A stretch of 61,695 nucleotides of DNA from Lentzea fradiae (GTDB taxonomy: Bacteria > Actinomycetota > Actinomycetes > Mycobacteriales > Pseudonocardiaceae): NCBI RefSeq assembly GCF_900100955.1, contig NZ_FNCC01000025.1, positions 1 through 61,695 of the forward strand. Reading direction: 5' to 3'. A program made the position numbers and the translations under genes. Shown one piece after another: positions 9,088 to 17,045 of this stretch. Positions within the stretch are counted from its first letter, which is position 1, and every line of letters begins with the position of its first letter. Below the pieces are notes generated by a model. The model made no database searches, was not told the origin of the DNA, and saw only the letters and a list, made by a program, of their open reading frames with translations.

Positions 9088-9270
9088 CGCGTCCTCCTCC
9101 AGCTCAGTGGGTCGACGTCGGTCAGACACGCCTGGACCGGGTGGCGTCACGCCACGGCCGGGTGAAAACCCGGTGAACGCGGTCACGACAGGGAAATTGT
9201 GGAACCGCGTGACGTTCCGCGAACGAATGTGTCCGTCGGACGACGAAGAAAAATGGGCGGGGGTGTGCGC

Positions 9271-9828
9271 ATGGGCGTGGCCGAGGCAGCCGCACTCGAC
9301 GATGCCACGCTGGTGGCGAGGTCCCGTGACGGCGACATGCGTGCTTACGAGCAGCTGGTCCGCCGTTATCAGGGGCCGATGTACCGGCTGGCGTTGCGCA
9401 TCGTGGGCAGCAGTGGTGACGCGGAAGACGCGGTGCAGGACGTGTTCCTGACCGCGTGGCGGCGTCTGGGGCAGTTGCACGACGACGCCGCGTTTCTCGG
9501 CTGGCTCTACCGCACGACCACCAACCAGTGCCTGAACGTGCTGCGCAAGCGCAAACCGCACGCCGACACCGAGCTCGACGAGCACGAGTCGGCGGAGCCG
9601 CGCACCCGGCCCGACCGCGCGGTGGAGGTGAGCGCGCAGCTCGACGCGTTGCGCGACGCGCTGCGGGACCTCACCCCCGAGCAGCGGGCGTGCTGGGTGC
9701 TGCGCGAGGTCCACGGCCGGTCCTACGACGAGATCGCCGAGACGATCGGCACGACCCAGCAGGCGGTGCGCGGCAGGCTCGCGCGGGCACGGGCACAACT
9801 CGCGGAGGTGATGGCGCCGTGGCGGTGA
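9271..9828 (+). CDS. RNA polymerase sigma factor, ECF/sigma-70 family
   Basis: 185 residues with region 2 (AYEQLVRRYQGPMYRLAL, then DAEDAVQDVFLTAWRRL) and region 4 (LTPEQRACWVLREVHGRSYD, then IAETIGTTQQAVRGRLARAR) clearly present. Region 3 is absent, as expected for ECF factors. ATG 9271 follows a GGGGGT stretch; ATG 9253 is an alternative. The stop overlaps the start of the next gene, a zinc-motif protein fused to an Asp23-like domain that is likely its anti-sigma factor. The pair probably controls the Asp23 block downstream. Confidence 0.92.
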   Translation: MGVAEAAALDDATLVARSRDGDMRAYEQLVRRYQGPMYRLALRIVGSSGDAEDAVQDVFLTAWRRLGQLHDDAAFLGWLYRTTTNQCLNVLRKRKPHADTELDEHESAEPRTRPDRAVEVSAQLDALRDALRDLTPEQRACWVLREVHGRSYDEIAETIGTTQQAVRGRLARARAQLAEVMAPWR

Positions 9829-10358
9829 CGTCCGACTACGACCTGCCGTGCGGGCGGGACGTGGAACAGGTTTGGGAGGTGATGGACCACCTCGACCCGC
9901 ACACCCGTTCGTGCCCGCACTGCGCCACGGTCAGGGAAAGCCTCCTGGTGCTGCGCGCGGCCACCGAGGAGCTGGCTCGTGAGGAGGTCGAGCCGCCGTC
10001 CGACCTGGTCAGCCGCATCATGTCCGCGGTGCGGGCCGACGTGCGGCGCTCGGTCGCCATCCCGTTGCCCGGTGACGGCCTGGCCAGGATCAGCGCACGG
10101 GCGGTCGCGGCGGTGCTGCGGTACGCGGCCGACGGCGTGGACGGAGTGCGGGCACGCGGCTGCCGGGTCGTCGAGGCGGCCGAGTCGACGGGGGCGGACC
10201 CGGTGATCGAGGTCGACCTGAGCATCGCGATCAGCGCGGGGGTGACCGCCGAGGTCTACGAGGAGGTGCGGCGCCGCGTGCTCGCCGCCGCCTCCGCACG
10301 GGTCGGGGTGCGGCTCGCGCGCCTGGACCTCGTCGTGTCGGACGTTCTCGAAGGGTGA
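9819..10358 (+). CDS. Anti-sigma-like zinc motif fused to Asp23/Gls24-like domain
   Basis: 179 residues, GTG start overlapping the sigma gene by 10 bases. Residues near 28-35 read HTRSCPHC, the H-x3-C-x2-C motif of ZAS zinc anti-sigma factors. The C-terminal half (about 95-179) ends AISAGVTAEVYEEVRRRVL followed by a beta strand, the pattern of the Asp23/Gls24 fold seen in the next genes. The arrangement suggests a sigma regulator physically tied to the Asp23 envelope proteins. The fold of the C-terminal half is my reading of pattern, not a database hit. Confidence 0.7.
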   Translation: MAVTSDYDLPCGRDVEQVWEVMDHLDPHTRSCPHCATVRESLLVLRAATEELAREEVEPPSDLVSRIMSAVRADVRRSVAIPLPGDGLARISARAVAAVLRYAADGVDGVRARGCRVVEAAESTGADPVIEVDLSIAISAGVTAEVYEEVRRRVLAAASARVGVRLARLDLVVSDVLEG

Positions 10359-10362
10359 GCCG

Positions 10363-10710
10363 GTGATCGAGACGGTCGTGTCCGCCCCGGCGGTGGCGGC
10401 GGTCGCGGTGCACGCGGCCGAACGGGTGCCCGGTGTGCGCGTGCAGCCGGGAGTGGCGGGTCTGGCCGGGTCGCTGGTCCGCACCGCTCGTCAGCAGGTG
10501 AAGGGGTTGCGGCCCGCACGGGCCGAGGGCGTGCGGGTGCGCTGGTCGGGAGGGGACGCGGTGCTGGAGGTGGACGTGGTGGTCTCGGGACTGGACCAGG
10601 CGGCGGCGGTGGCCGCCGCCGTGCAGCGGTCGGTGCGGTCGGTCGTGCCGGAGCTGACCGGTGTCGAGGTGGAGTCCGTGCTCGTCACCGTCGTGGACGT
10701 GGCGTGGTGA
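10363..10710 (+). CDS. Asp23/Gls24-like envelope stress protein
   Basis: 115 residues, GTG start four bases after the previous stop. The pattern VAVHAAERVPGVRVQPG followed by a hydrophobic strand (DAVLEVDVVVSGLDQAA) and a terminal amphipathic VEVESVLVTVVDV strand matches the two-layer Asp23/Gls24 fold. Proteins of this family coat the inner membrane face through AmaP-type anchors, two of which are encoded at 12005 and 12520. Confidence 0.72.
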   Translation: MIETVVSAPAVAAVAVHAAERVPGVRVQPGVAGLAGSLVRTARQQVKGLRPARAEGVRVRWSGGDAVLEVDVVVSGLDQAAAVAAAVQRSVRSVVPELTGVEVESVLVTVVDVAW

Positions 10711-10997
10711 TCACCGCGGAGCTGGTGAAGGCGCTGGGGAAGGTGGACGGGCTGAGGCCGTCCGTGCCGGAGCCCGTCCGCTCGTGGGTGCCGTGGGACG
10801 TCGACCTGCTCGCCGTGGACGTCGCGGACGACCTGGTGTGCGTCCGGGTCGTCGCCACCGCGCTGCCCCTGCCGCTCGCGGAGGCGGGCGAGGTGCTTCG
10901 GGCTGTTCTCGTTGGCACGCAATGGGAGAACGCGGTGCTGCGGATCGTGGTGACCGATGTGGACAAACGTGCGCTCGATCACCTGGACGGGGCGTGA
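10704..10997 (+). CDS. Small protein of the Asp23 operon
   Basis: 97 residues, GTG start overlapping the previous stop by 7 bases, so translation is probably coupled. It has one amphipathic domain with WVPWDVDLLAVDVADDLVCV and a C-terminal NAVLRIVVTDVD strand that echoes the last strand of the Asp23 proteins. It may be a shortened Asp23-like member. No motif gives a function. Confidence 0.6.
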   Translation: MVITAELVKALGKVDGLRPSVPEPVRSWVPWDVDLLAVDVADDLVCVRVVATALPLPLAEAGEVLRAVLVGTQWENAVLRIVVTDVDKRALDHLDGA

Positions 10998-11053
10998 CGT
11001 TCTCGTCACCGGTTTGTCCTTCTGATGTGGACACTTCGACGAAGGGAGTCGCG

Positions 11054-11497
11054 ATGGGTACGCAGACGGTGGAGAAGAACGGCATCGCCGCGGACGGCAA
11101 GCTCGTGACCGACAAGGGGTCGACGACGATCGCCGACGTGGTGGTGCAGAAGGTCGCGGGCCTCGCGGCACGGGAGATCCGCGGCGTGCACGCGCTGGGC
11201 GGTGGCGCGGCCCGCACGCTGGGCGCCCTGCGGGAACGCATCCCGGGTGCCACCGCGAGCGCGGGCCAGGGCGTCTCCGTGGAGGTCGGCGAGAAGCAGG
11301 CCGCCGTGGACCTGGAGCTCGTCGTCGAGTACGGCGTGCCGATCGCGGACCTCGCGAGGTCGGTGCGCGGCAACGTGATCACCGCGATCGAGCAGATCAC
11401 CGGACTCGACGTCGTCGAGGTCAACATCAACGTCAACGACGTGCACATCCCCGAGGAATCCGAGGGCGAAGAGCCCGCGACCGCCCGCGTGCAGTGA
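11054..11497 (+). CDS. Asp23/Gls24 family protein
   Basis: 147 residues and the clearest family member here. It has IADVVVQKVAGLAAREIRGV, then GVSVEVGEKQAAVDLELVVE, YGVPIADLARSVRGNVITAI and the ending VVEVNINVNDVHIPEE, all typical of the alkaline-shock protein family. ATG 11054 is preceded by GAAGGGA. It lies in a seven-gene run of Asp23 and membrane proteins that begins with the ECF sigma factor. Confidence 0.9.
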   Translation: MGTQTVEKNGIAADGKLVTDKGSTTIADVVVQKVAGLAAREIRGVHALGGGAARTLGALRERIPGATASAGQGVSVEVGEKQAAVDLELVVEYGVPIADLARSVRGNVITAIEQITGLDVVEVNINVNDVHIPEESEGEEPATARVQ

Positions 11498-11508
11498 GCG
11501 GGGACGCC

Positions 11509-11685
11509 ATGAGCACCACCGCACTGGGCCTGCTGACCGGGCTCGCGCTCGGTCTCGCCGCGGCCTTCGGGGGCTTCAGCGCGTTCCTGGTCGTGCTCGT
11601 CTTCGGCGCCATCGGGCTGGTTGCGGGCCGCGTGGCCGAGGGCAAGCTCGACCTGGCGCAGCTGCTCGGAAGGGAGCGGGACTGA
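11509..11685 (+). CDS. Small membrane protein (DUF2273-like) of the Asp23 operon
   Basis: About 58 residues with two closely spaced hydrophobic segments (ALGLLTGLALGLAAAFGG and FLVVLVFGAIGLVAG) and a charged C-terminus ending LLGRERD. Small two-span proteins of this type regularly accompany Asp23 genes and are thought to help recruit them to the membrane. An in-frame GTG at 11494 overlapping the previous stop is an alternative start. Confidence 0.8.
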   Translation: MSTTALGLLTGLALGLAAAFGGFSAFLVVLVFGAIGLVAGRVAEGKLDLAQLLGRERD

Positions 11686-11687
11686 CG

Positions 11688-12008
11688 ATGACAGCCTCGC
11701 TCACCGCCGTGCAGCCAGGGCTGACCACGGTCGCCGACCGCGCGGTCGGCCGCATCGCCGGACGCGCCGCGCGGGAGGTGCCGGAGGTGCTTGCCGCCCG
11801 GGTCACCGCACGGGTGACCGGGGGAGTGGCCGCCCTGGAGGCACGCCTCGACCTGCGGTACCCGGCGCCGATCGCGTCGACCGTCGCACGGGTGCGCGCC
11901 CACCTCGTCAGCCGCGTCGGGGGGCTGACGGGGCTGGACGTGTCCGTCGTGGACGTGTCGATCGGCGCGCTGCGCGCCGAAACCGTCTCGACCGCGAGGG
12001 TGCGATGA
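11688..12008 (+). CDS. Asp23/Gls24-like protein
   Basis: 106 residues starting 2 bases after the previous stop. The pattern RAAREVPEVLAARV, then LDLRYPAPIASTVARVRAHL and the ending LDVSVVDVSIGAL matches the second half of Asp23 proteins, with a shorter N-terminal part. It overlaps the start of the next gene by four bases (ATGA), indicating coupled translation. Confidence 0.72.
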   Translation: MTASLTAVQPGLTTVADRAVGRIAGRAAREVPEVLAARVTARVTGGVAALEARLDLRYPAPIASTVARVRAHLVSRVGGLTGLDVSVVDVSIGALRAETVSTARVR

Positions 12009-12523
12009 TCCGCCGCCCGCGCCGGGTCCTGCCCGCCCTCCTCACCGCGCTCGTGCTGCTGGCCGTGTCCGTCGTCGTCGCGGTCTCCGCGATCCAGCTC
12101 GCCCTCGGCGAGACGCCGTGGCTGTCGTACGACGCGGTGGCGGGGCGGCTGCACGGCCTGACGTGGTCGGCACGGGAGGTGGCCGTGGCGGGCGGGGTCG
12201 CCGTGGCCATCGGGGTGCTGCTGTTCCTGGCCGCGGTCGTGCCCGGCCGCGCCAGGACCGCCGCGCTCGACGACCGAACGGCCGTGTCGGTGCGCGGCCT
12301 GCGCAACGCCGTGCGGCTCGCCGCCCAGGTGGACGGTGTCGAGTCCGCCGTGGTGAAGGCGAACCGGCGGCGGGTGAAGACGGTGGTGCGCACCCGGCGC
12401 GCCGTCGTGGGCGGGCTCGGGGACACCGTCCGCGCCGCCGTCGAGGACCGGGTCGGCCAGTTCGCCCTCGCCCGGCCGCCGCAGGTCGTGGTCCGGGTGA
12501 AGACCGGAAGGGGCACGCCGTGA
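12005..12523 (+). CDS. AmaP-like membrane protein (DUF6286 type)
   Basis: 172 residues. An N-terminal membrane span (LPALLTALVLLAVSVVVAVS) and a second one (VAVAGGVAVAIGVLLFLAAV) flank a short loop with LSYDAVAGRLHGLTW. The cytoplasmic C-terminal domain is basic (VVKANRRRVKTVVRTRR) and ends PPQVVVRVKTGRG, an Asp23-like last strand. It probably anchors the Asp23 proteins at the membrane. The GTG start of the next gene overlaps its stop. Confidence 0.78.
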   Translation: MIRRPRRVLPALLTALVLLAVSVVVAVSAIQLALGETPWLSYDAVAGRLHGLTWSAREVAVAGGVAVAIGVLLFLAAVVPGRARTAALDDRTAVSVRGLRNAVRLAAQVDGVESAVVKANRRRVKTVVRTRRAVVGGLGDTVRAAVEDRVGQFALARPPQVVVRVKTGRGTP

Positions 12524-13059
12524 ACCGGGTTCTTCTCGGGCTGGTCGGCCTGGTACTGCTGCTCGGGGGCGGCGGGGCGCTGGCGGTCCACTTCGGCGTC
12601 GTGCCGGGGGTCGACCGCGACACGCCGCTGGTGCCCGGCACGGCGCTGCCGCCGACGTGGGTGCTCGTCGTCGTCGCGGCCGTGGCGGTGGTGCTCGCGC
12701 TGTTGTGCCTGCGCTGGCTCTTCGGGCAGATCCCGCGGCGGGAGGTGGCGGAGTGGCGCTGGAGCGAGGAGGCCGGGGACACCCGCGTCACCACCGCGGC
12801 GGTCACCGAGCCGTTCTCCGAAGAGGTCGCCGCGTATCCCGGTGTGCGCAAGGTCGAGGCTGAGCTGACCGGCCCGCACACCGCTCCGAACTTGGCCCTC
12901 GTCGTCCGCGCCCACGGCGATGCCGATCTGCGGGGGATCCGGCGTCGTATCGACGACGAGGGCCTGCCTCGCCTGCGGCAGGCGCTGGAGGTGCGGGAGC
13001 TCCCCGCGACCGTGGAGTTCCGGCTGGCCTCGTCGAGGACCGCGACCCGGCCGCGCTGA
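12520..13059 (+). CDS. AmaP-like alkaline shock membrane anchor
   Basis: 179 residues with a GTG start overlapping the previous stop. Two membrane spans (LLGLVGLVLLLGGGGALAVH and WVLVVVAAVAVVLALLCL) are joined by an outside loop and followed by a cytoplasmic domain containing TRVTTAAVTEPFSEEVAAYPG. This two-span topology and domain order fit the AmaP family. It is the last gene of the stress operon; a 12-bp perfect hairpin follows. Confidence 0.8.
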   Translation: MNRVLLGLVGLVLLLGGGGALAVHFGVVPGVDRDTPLVPGTALPPTWVLVVVAAVAVVLALLCLRWLFGQIPRREVAEWRWSEEAGDTRVTTAAVTEPFSEEVAAYPGVRKVEAELTGPHTAPNLALVVRAHGDADLRGIRRRIDDEGLPRLRQALEVRELPATVEFRLASSRTATRPR

Positions 13060-13074
13060 GGGCCGGGAAACGCG

Positions 13075-13102
13075 GAAGCCCAGGTCATCCGACCTGGGCT
13101 TC
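13075..13102. terminator. Hairpin terminator between amaP-like gene and lipA
   Basis: Perfect 12-bp stem (GAAGCCCAGGTC) with an ATCC loop, lying between convergent genes and so able to act on both transcripts. Confidence 0.85.
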
Positions 13103-13119
13103 TGTGCTGCGGGGTGTGA

Positions 13120-14121
13120 CTACCGCGGCGCGAGGAGACTCGTGATCTCCTGCGACGCGGACACCGTCAGCAGGTGCTGGAGGTTCTCCGGCAGCTCCTC
13201 GCCGCGGGCCTGCTTCGCCTGCGCGTACAGGCGGCCGGCGCGGTAGGAGGAGCGGACCAGCGGGCCCGCCATGACGCCGAGGAAGCCGATCTGCTCGGCC
13301 GTCTCCTTGTGGACGACGAACTCCTCGGGCTTCACCCAGCGCTCCACCGGGTGGTGGCGCGGCGAGGGGCGCAGGTACTGGGTGATCGTGATGATGTCGC
13401 AGCCCGCGTCGTGCAGGTCGGAGAGCGCCTCGGTGACCTCGTCGGGGGTCTCGCCCATGCCGAGGATCAGGTTCGACTTGGTGACCAGGCCGAACTCGCG
13501 CGCCTTCGTGATGACCTCCAGCGACCGCTCGTAGCGGAACGCGGGGCGGATGCGCTTGAAGATCCGCGGCACCGTCTCCAGGTTGTGCGCGAGCACCTCC
13601 GGGCGTGACTCGAAGACCTCGGCCAGCTGCTCGGGGACCGCGTTGAAGTCCGGGATGAGCAGCTCGACGCCGGTGCCGGGGTTCATCTCGTGGATCTGCC
13701 GGACGGTCTCGGCGTACAGCCACGCGCCGCCGTCGGCCAGGTCGTCGCGGGCGACGCCGGTGACGGTCGAGTAGCGCAGGCCCATCGCCTGGACCGACTC
13801 GGCGACCCGGCGCGGTTCGTCGCGGTCGAGGTCGGCGGGCTTGCCCGTGTCGATCTGGCAGAAGTCGCAGCGCCGCGTGCACTGCTCACCGCCGATCAGG
13901 AACGTGGCCTCGCGGTCTTCCCAGCACTCGTAGATGTTGGGACAGCCGGCCTCTTCGCAGACCGTGTGGAGGCCCTCGCGTTTGACCAGACCCTTGAGCT
14001 CCCGGTATTCGGGGCCCATCTTCGCGCGCGTCTTGATCCAAGACGGCTTCTTCTCGATCGGCGTCTGGCTGTTGCGGACCTCGAGCCGCAGCAGCTTCCG
14101 ACCCTCCGGTACCACAGTCAC
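13120..14121 (-). CDS. lipA: Lipoyl synthase
   Basis: 333 residues, normal length. This radical-SAM enzyme inserts two sulfurs into octanoyl groups bound to E2 or H proteins. It has both iron-sulfur cluster motifs: the auxiliary cluster CEEAGCPNIYEC and the SAM cluster CTRRCDFC. Family stretches RPAFRYERSLEVI, KSNLILGMGETPDEV and the C-terminal RSSYRA are present. It is a housekeeping gene and marks this part as ordinary chromosome. No lipB is seen within the window. Confidence 0.97.
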   Translation of the reverse strand: MTVVPEGRKLLRLEVRNSQTPIEKKPSWIKTRAKMGPEYRELKGLVKREGLHTVCEEAGCPNIYECWEDREATFLIGGEQCTRRCDFCQIDTGKPADLDRDEPRRVAESVQAMGLRYSTVTGVARDDLADGGAWLYAETVRQIHEMNPGTGVELLIPDFNAVPEQLAEVFESRPEVLAHNLETVPRIFKRIRPAFRYERSLEVITKAREFGLVTKSNLILGMGETPDEVTEALSDLHDAGCDIITITQYLRPSPRHHPVERWVKPEEFVVHKETAEQIGFLGVMAGPLVRSSYRAGRLYAQAKQARGEELPENLQHLLTVSASQEITSLLAPR

Positions 14122-14175
14122 GACCTCACCCTACGCCGTGATCCCACGTGTCCGGCGTCACGCACGCTCGAGGCG

Positions 14176-15066
14176 CTACGGGAGGTCCGGCGTGATCCCG
14201 GTGAGCTTGGTGGTGAGGTCCCACAGGCGCGTCGCCGCCAGGTCGTCGCGGGCGGCGGCGCTCATCCTGGCGACCGCCGGGTGGCCGCGCAGGCCGTTGA
14301 AGCCGCCGGGGCCGTAGTACTGCCCGCCGCGCACGTCCGGGGAGATCGCCGCGTACAGCTGGGGCAACGCCCCCATCTCGGCGGACTGGGAGAACAGGTG
14401 GGTGACCTTGCCGCCGATCCGCATGACCGACGAGTTGTGCGCGCTCGCCATGTTGGTGGTCAGCTCGGTGGCCGTGACGCCGGGGTGCGCGGCGACGGAC
14501 GTGACGTCCGGGGAACGGCGGTCCAGTTCGCGGGCGAACAGGATGTTGGCCAGCTTCGACTGGCCGTAGGCGTCCCAGGCGTTGTACGGGCGACGTTCCC
14601 AGTTGAGGTCGTCGAAGTTCATGCGGCCACGCCGGTGCATCAACGACGAGACGGTGACTACGCGCGCGTTGCTGCTCTGCCGCAGCACAGGCAGCAGCAG
14701 GAACGTCAGCGCGGCGTGGCCGAGGTGGTTGGTGCCGAACTGCCGCTCGAACCCGTCCGCGGTCCGGCCGTTCGGCACGGCCATGATGCCCGCGTTGTTG
14801 ACCAGCACGTCCAGCTCGGTGACCTGGCCCGCGGCCGACCGCACGGAGCCGAGGTCCGCGAGGTCGAGTTCCAGCACCTCCGCCGACCCGGTGACGGAGC
14901 GCCGGGCCTCCTGGCCGCGCTGGACCGAACGACACCCCATCAGCACGTGGGCCCCCTTGCTCGCGAGCACCTGCGCGGTGCGCAGGCCGAGGCCGGAGTT
15001 CGCGCCCGTCACGAGGACGGTGCGGCCGGTCTGGTCGGGGATGTCGGCTTCGGTCCAACGGCTCAT
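14176..15066 (-). CDS. Short-chain dehydrogenase/reductase (retinol-dehydrogenase-like)
   Basis: 296 residues. It has the TGxxxGxG cofactor loop (TGANSGLGLRTAQVL), NNAG (VLVNNAGIMAVP), a catalytic Ser in VVTVSSLMH, and the YxxxK motif in YGQSKLANIL. The length and the NHLGHAALTFLL segment resemble the retinol dehydrogenase/WW-oxidoreductase group. Its start overlaps the stop of the small upstream gene at 15063 by four bases, so both belong to one minus-strand operon driven from the operator region at 15394-15443. Confidence 0.92.
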   Translation of the reverse strand: MSRWTEADIPDQTGRTVLVTGANSGLGLRTAQVLASKGAHVLMGCRSVQRGQEARRSVTGSAEVLELDLADLGSVRSAAGQVTELDVLVNNAGIMAVPNGRTADGFERQFGTNHLGHAALTFLLLPVLRQSSNARVVTVSSLMHRRGRMNFDDLNWERRPYNAWDAYGQSKLANILFARELDRRSPDVTSVAAHPGVTATELTTNMASAHNSSVMRIGGKVTHLFSQSAEMGALPQLYAAISPDVRGGQYYGPGGFNGLRGHPAVARMSAAARDDLAATRLWDLTTKLTGITPDLP

Positions 15067-15371
15067 GAAGTCATTCCTACCGTCCGGTAACTGTCGAACG
15101 GAAGATGCGCGTCGAGTACTGCCCGCAGCACCGGTTCGTCGGCGGCGAGCCGCGCGGTGACGCGGTCCTCGTCCACCTGGCCGTCCAGCGCCGCCGCTTC
15201 CATGCGCGCGGTCAGCTTGTTCTGCCAGCGGTGGTCGAGCGCCAGCAGCAGTTCGTGCACCGAGCCGAAGACGTCCGGATCGACGATCAGCGGTGCGGAC
15301 GGGTCACGCCGGGCGTCGCGCAGCACGGCGTCGAGCGCGTCACGGCGGCGGTAGTGGTCTGCCCAGCCCAT
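15063..15371 (-). CDS. Small unknown protein in operon with SDR
   Basis: 102 residues, helical and acidic, with HELLLALDHRWQNKLTARME and ending in a loose HLPFDSYRTVGMTS tail. An ATG at 15371 follows a GGGGG stretch; the frame is open farther upstream but runs through the operator region. It overlaps the SDR start (ATGA). Family not recognised; perhaps a partner or a regulated small protein of the TetR-controlled unit. Confidence 0.65.
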   Translation of the reverse strand: MGWADHYRRRDALDAVLRDARRDPSAPLIVDPDVFGSVHELLLALDHRWQNKLTARMEAAALDGQVDEDRVTARLAADEPVLRAVLDAHLPFDSYRTVGMTS

Positions 15372-15393
15372 GTCTCGTACCCCCGGTCTCTCG

Positions 15394-15443
15394 CATACCT
15401 TCGGTATGACACGACCATACCAGCGGTACGTACCGCGAGTATG
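15394..15443. promoter_or_regulatory. Two palindromic operators between SDR operon and TetR gene
   Basis: The first palindrome, 15394-15408, is CATACC-TTC-GGTATG. The second, 15416-15443, is CATAC, two bases, the perfect 14-mer GCGGTACGTACCGC, two bases, then GTATG; only the two inner base pairs break its symmetry. Both share CATAC/GTATG ends and lie between divergent genes, the usual place for TetR autoregulation. Confidence 0.75.
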
Positions 15444-15460
15444 TGAGCTACGTTTCGTCC

Positions 15461-16051
15461 GTGCGAACAAGGCGTGCCGAGTACTCGGAGTCGACCAGGC
15501 AGGCGCTCGTCGACAACGCGGTCGACCTCTTCACCAAGCGCGGGTACGCCGGGACCTCGCTCGACGAGGTCGTCAAACGCGCCCGCGTGACGAAAGGCGC
15601 GCTGTACCACCACTTCAGCGGCAAGCAGGCGTTGTTCGAGGCGGCCTTCGCCCAGGTCGAGACCAGGTCGATCGAGTCGCTCACCGCGGTGGTCACCGCC
15701 GACGGCGCACCGTGGGACACGGCCATCGCCGGTCTGCGCGCGTACGTCCGCAAGTGCCTGGAACCGGAGTACCAGCGGATCGTCGTCCACGAGGCGCCCG
15801 TGGTGATGGGCTGGGAACGGTGGCGGGAGGCGGAAGAGCACTTCAGCTTCGGTCTGCTCCGCACGGCCGTGCAGCTGCTGGTGGACGCGGGGGAGATCGA
15901 GGAGGCGCCGGTGGAGATCATGGCGCGGTTGCTGTGGGGGGCGCTGTCCGCGGGCGCCAGCAGCATCGCGAGCTCCTCCGACCCGAAGCGCACCGGGCGC
16001 GAGGTCGAACGCGCGATCCTGCGCGTCCTTGAAGGATTGCGCAAGAAGTAG
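15461..16051 (+). CDS. TetR/AcrR-family transcriptional repressor
   Basis: About 196 residues from GTG 15461; ATG 15443 is possible but lies inside the palindromic operator. The N-terminal helix-turn-helix is standard (LVDNAVDLFTKRGYAGTSLD, then VVKRARVTKGALYHHF). The C-terminal ligand domain includes VHEAPVVMGWERWREAEEHF. It is divergent from the two-gene SDR operon and most likely represses both through the palindromes at 15394-15443. The ligand is unknown. Confidence 0.92.
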   Translation: MRTRRAEYSESTRQALVDNAVDLFTKRGYAGTSLDEVVKRARVTKGALYHHFSGKQALFEAAFAQVETRSIESLTAVVTADGAPWDTAIAGLRAYVRKCLEPEYQRIVVHEAPVVMGWERWREAEEHFSFGLLRTAVQLLVDAGEIEEAPVEIMARLLWGALSAGASSIASSSDPKRTGREVERAILRVLEGLRKK

Positions 16052-16117
16052 TCGAGTGCCTCCCTAGCGGCGCGGCGGAACGTCGATCACCACGCGGACA
16101 ACGAGGTGGTCAGCATC

Positions 16118-16798
16118 ATGATCGAACCGGTCAACACGCGCCTGGGACTCGACGGGAAGATCGCCCTGGTCACGTCGGGAACGCACGGGCTCGGTCTCGC
16201 GATCGCGAGCAAGCTCTGCGACAACGGTGCCCACGTCATCATCACTACCTCCGACGACGACGTCGACCTCGAGCGCGCGAAGACCGTGCTCGCGGGCAAA
16301 CCCGGCTCGGTGGCCATCACCCAGCTGGACATCCACGACGAGCACGCCGTGCGGACGTTGCTCGACCGGGTGAAGGAGGAACGCGGCCAGCTGGACGTCT
16401 TCGTCCATCACGCCGAGTCACCCGACCTGACGCCGTTGCTCAACATCGTCGAGCCGCTCGCGAAGTCCCTTCAGGACGGTGGGCGAGTGGTGATCGCCGG
16501 TTACACGGTCACCCCGGTGCACGGTGTGATCAGGACTCTCGCCTTGGAAATGGCCTGGTACAAGGTCGCCGTGAACGCCGTCGTCACCACCGTCGTCGAC
16601 AACGGACCGATGAACATAGACCCCGAGATGGTCGACCGGCTCGCCATCAAGAGCCCGTCCGGTCGCGTGACGCTTCCCCATGACGTGGCCAACGCCGTGG
16701 CGCTGTTGTGCACCGACGAGGCCGCGTGGATCCAGGGGCAGGTGATCACCGTCGACGGCGGTCTGGAACTGCTGGAGCGGTGGGGCGAGACGCGCTGA
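16118..16798 (+). CDS. SDR-fold protein with altered active site
   Basis: 226 residues. The cofactor loop (TSGTHGLGLAIASKL), a late Rossmann strand and the C-terminal WIQGQVITVDGG are those of a short-chain dehydrogenase. The catalytic YxxxK appears degenerate: the aligned segment reads YTVTPVHGVIRTL with Pro where Lys is expected, and the usual NNAG is replaced by HHAESP. It may be an inactive or divergent reductase. ATG 16118 has GAGGTGG eleven bases upstream. A hairpin at 16831-16863 ends the unit. Confidence 0.8.
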   Translation: MIEPVNTRLGLDGKIALVTSGTHGLGLAIASKLCDNGAHVIITTSDDDVDLERAKTVLAGKPGSVAITQLDIHDEHAVRTLLDRVKEERGQLDVFVHHAESPDLTPLLNIVEPLAKSLQDGGRVVIAGYTVTPVHGVIRTLALEMAWYKVAVNAVVTTVVDNGPMNIDPEMVDRLAIKSPSGRVTLPHDVANAVALLCTDEAAWIQGQVITVDGGLELLERWGETR

Positions 16799-16830
16799 AG
16801 CAGCTCGGTCGCGGACCGGAACGCACTACC

Positions 16831-16863
16831 CGTGCCCGCTCGGGCATCGCTCGGGCGGGCACG
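16831..16863 (+). terminator. Hairpin after the SDR-like gene
   Basis: A 9-bp perfect stem (CGTGCCCGC and complement) with a 15-base loop, 32 bases after the stop codon. It separates this gene from the response regulator at 17046. Confidence 0.55.
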
Positions 16864-17045
16864 TTCGGATTCGGTTCTTCAGCTGGCTGTGAGCGAGTGG
16901 TGACATTTAGTCATCCGCCGATACGCGTCATTAATTGCAGGTGGCGCATCTGGAGTAACGCATCGCGCAGTTGGACCCGGCGCTTGCCCGTGCGGTCACC
17001 GAGTGTAAAACTCAAAATGGTGACCTGGGGGTAAGAGGGGGTCGG

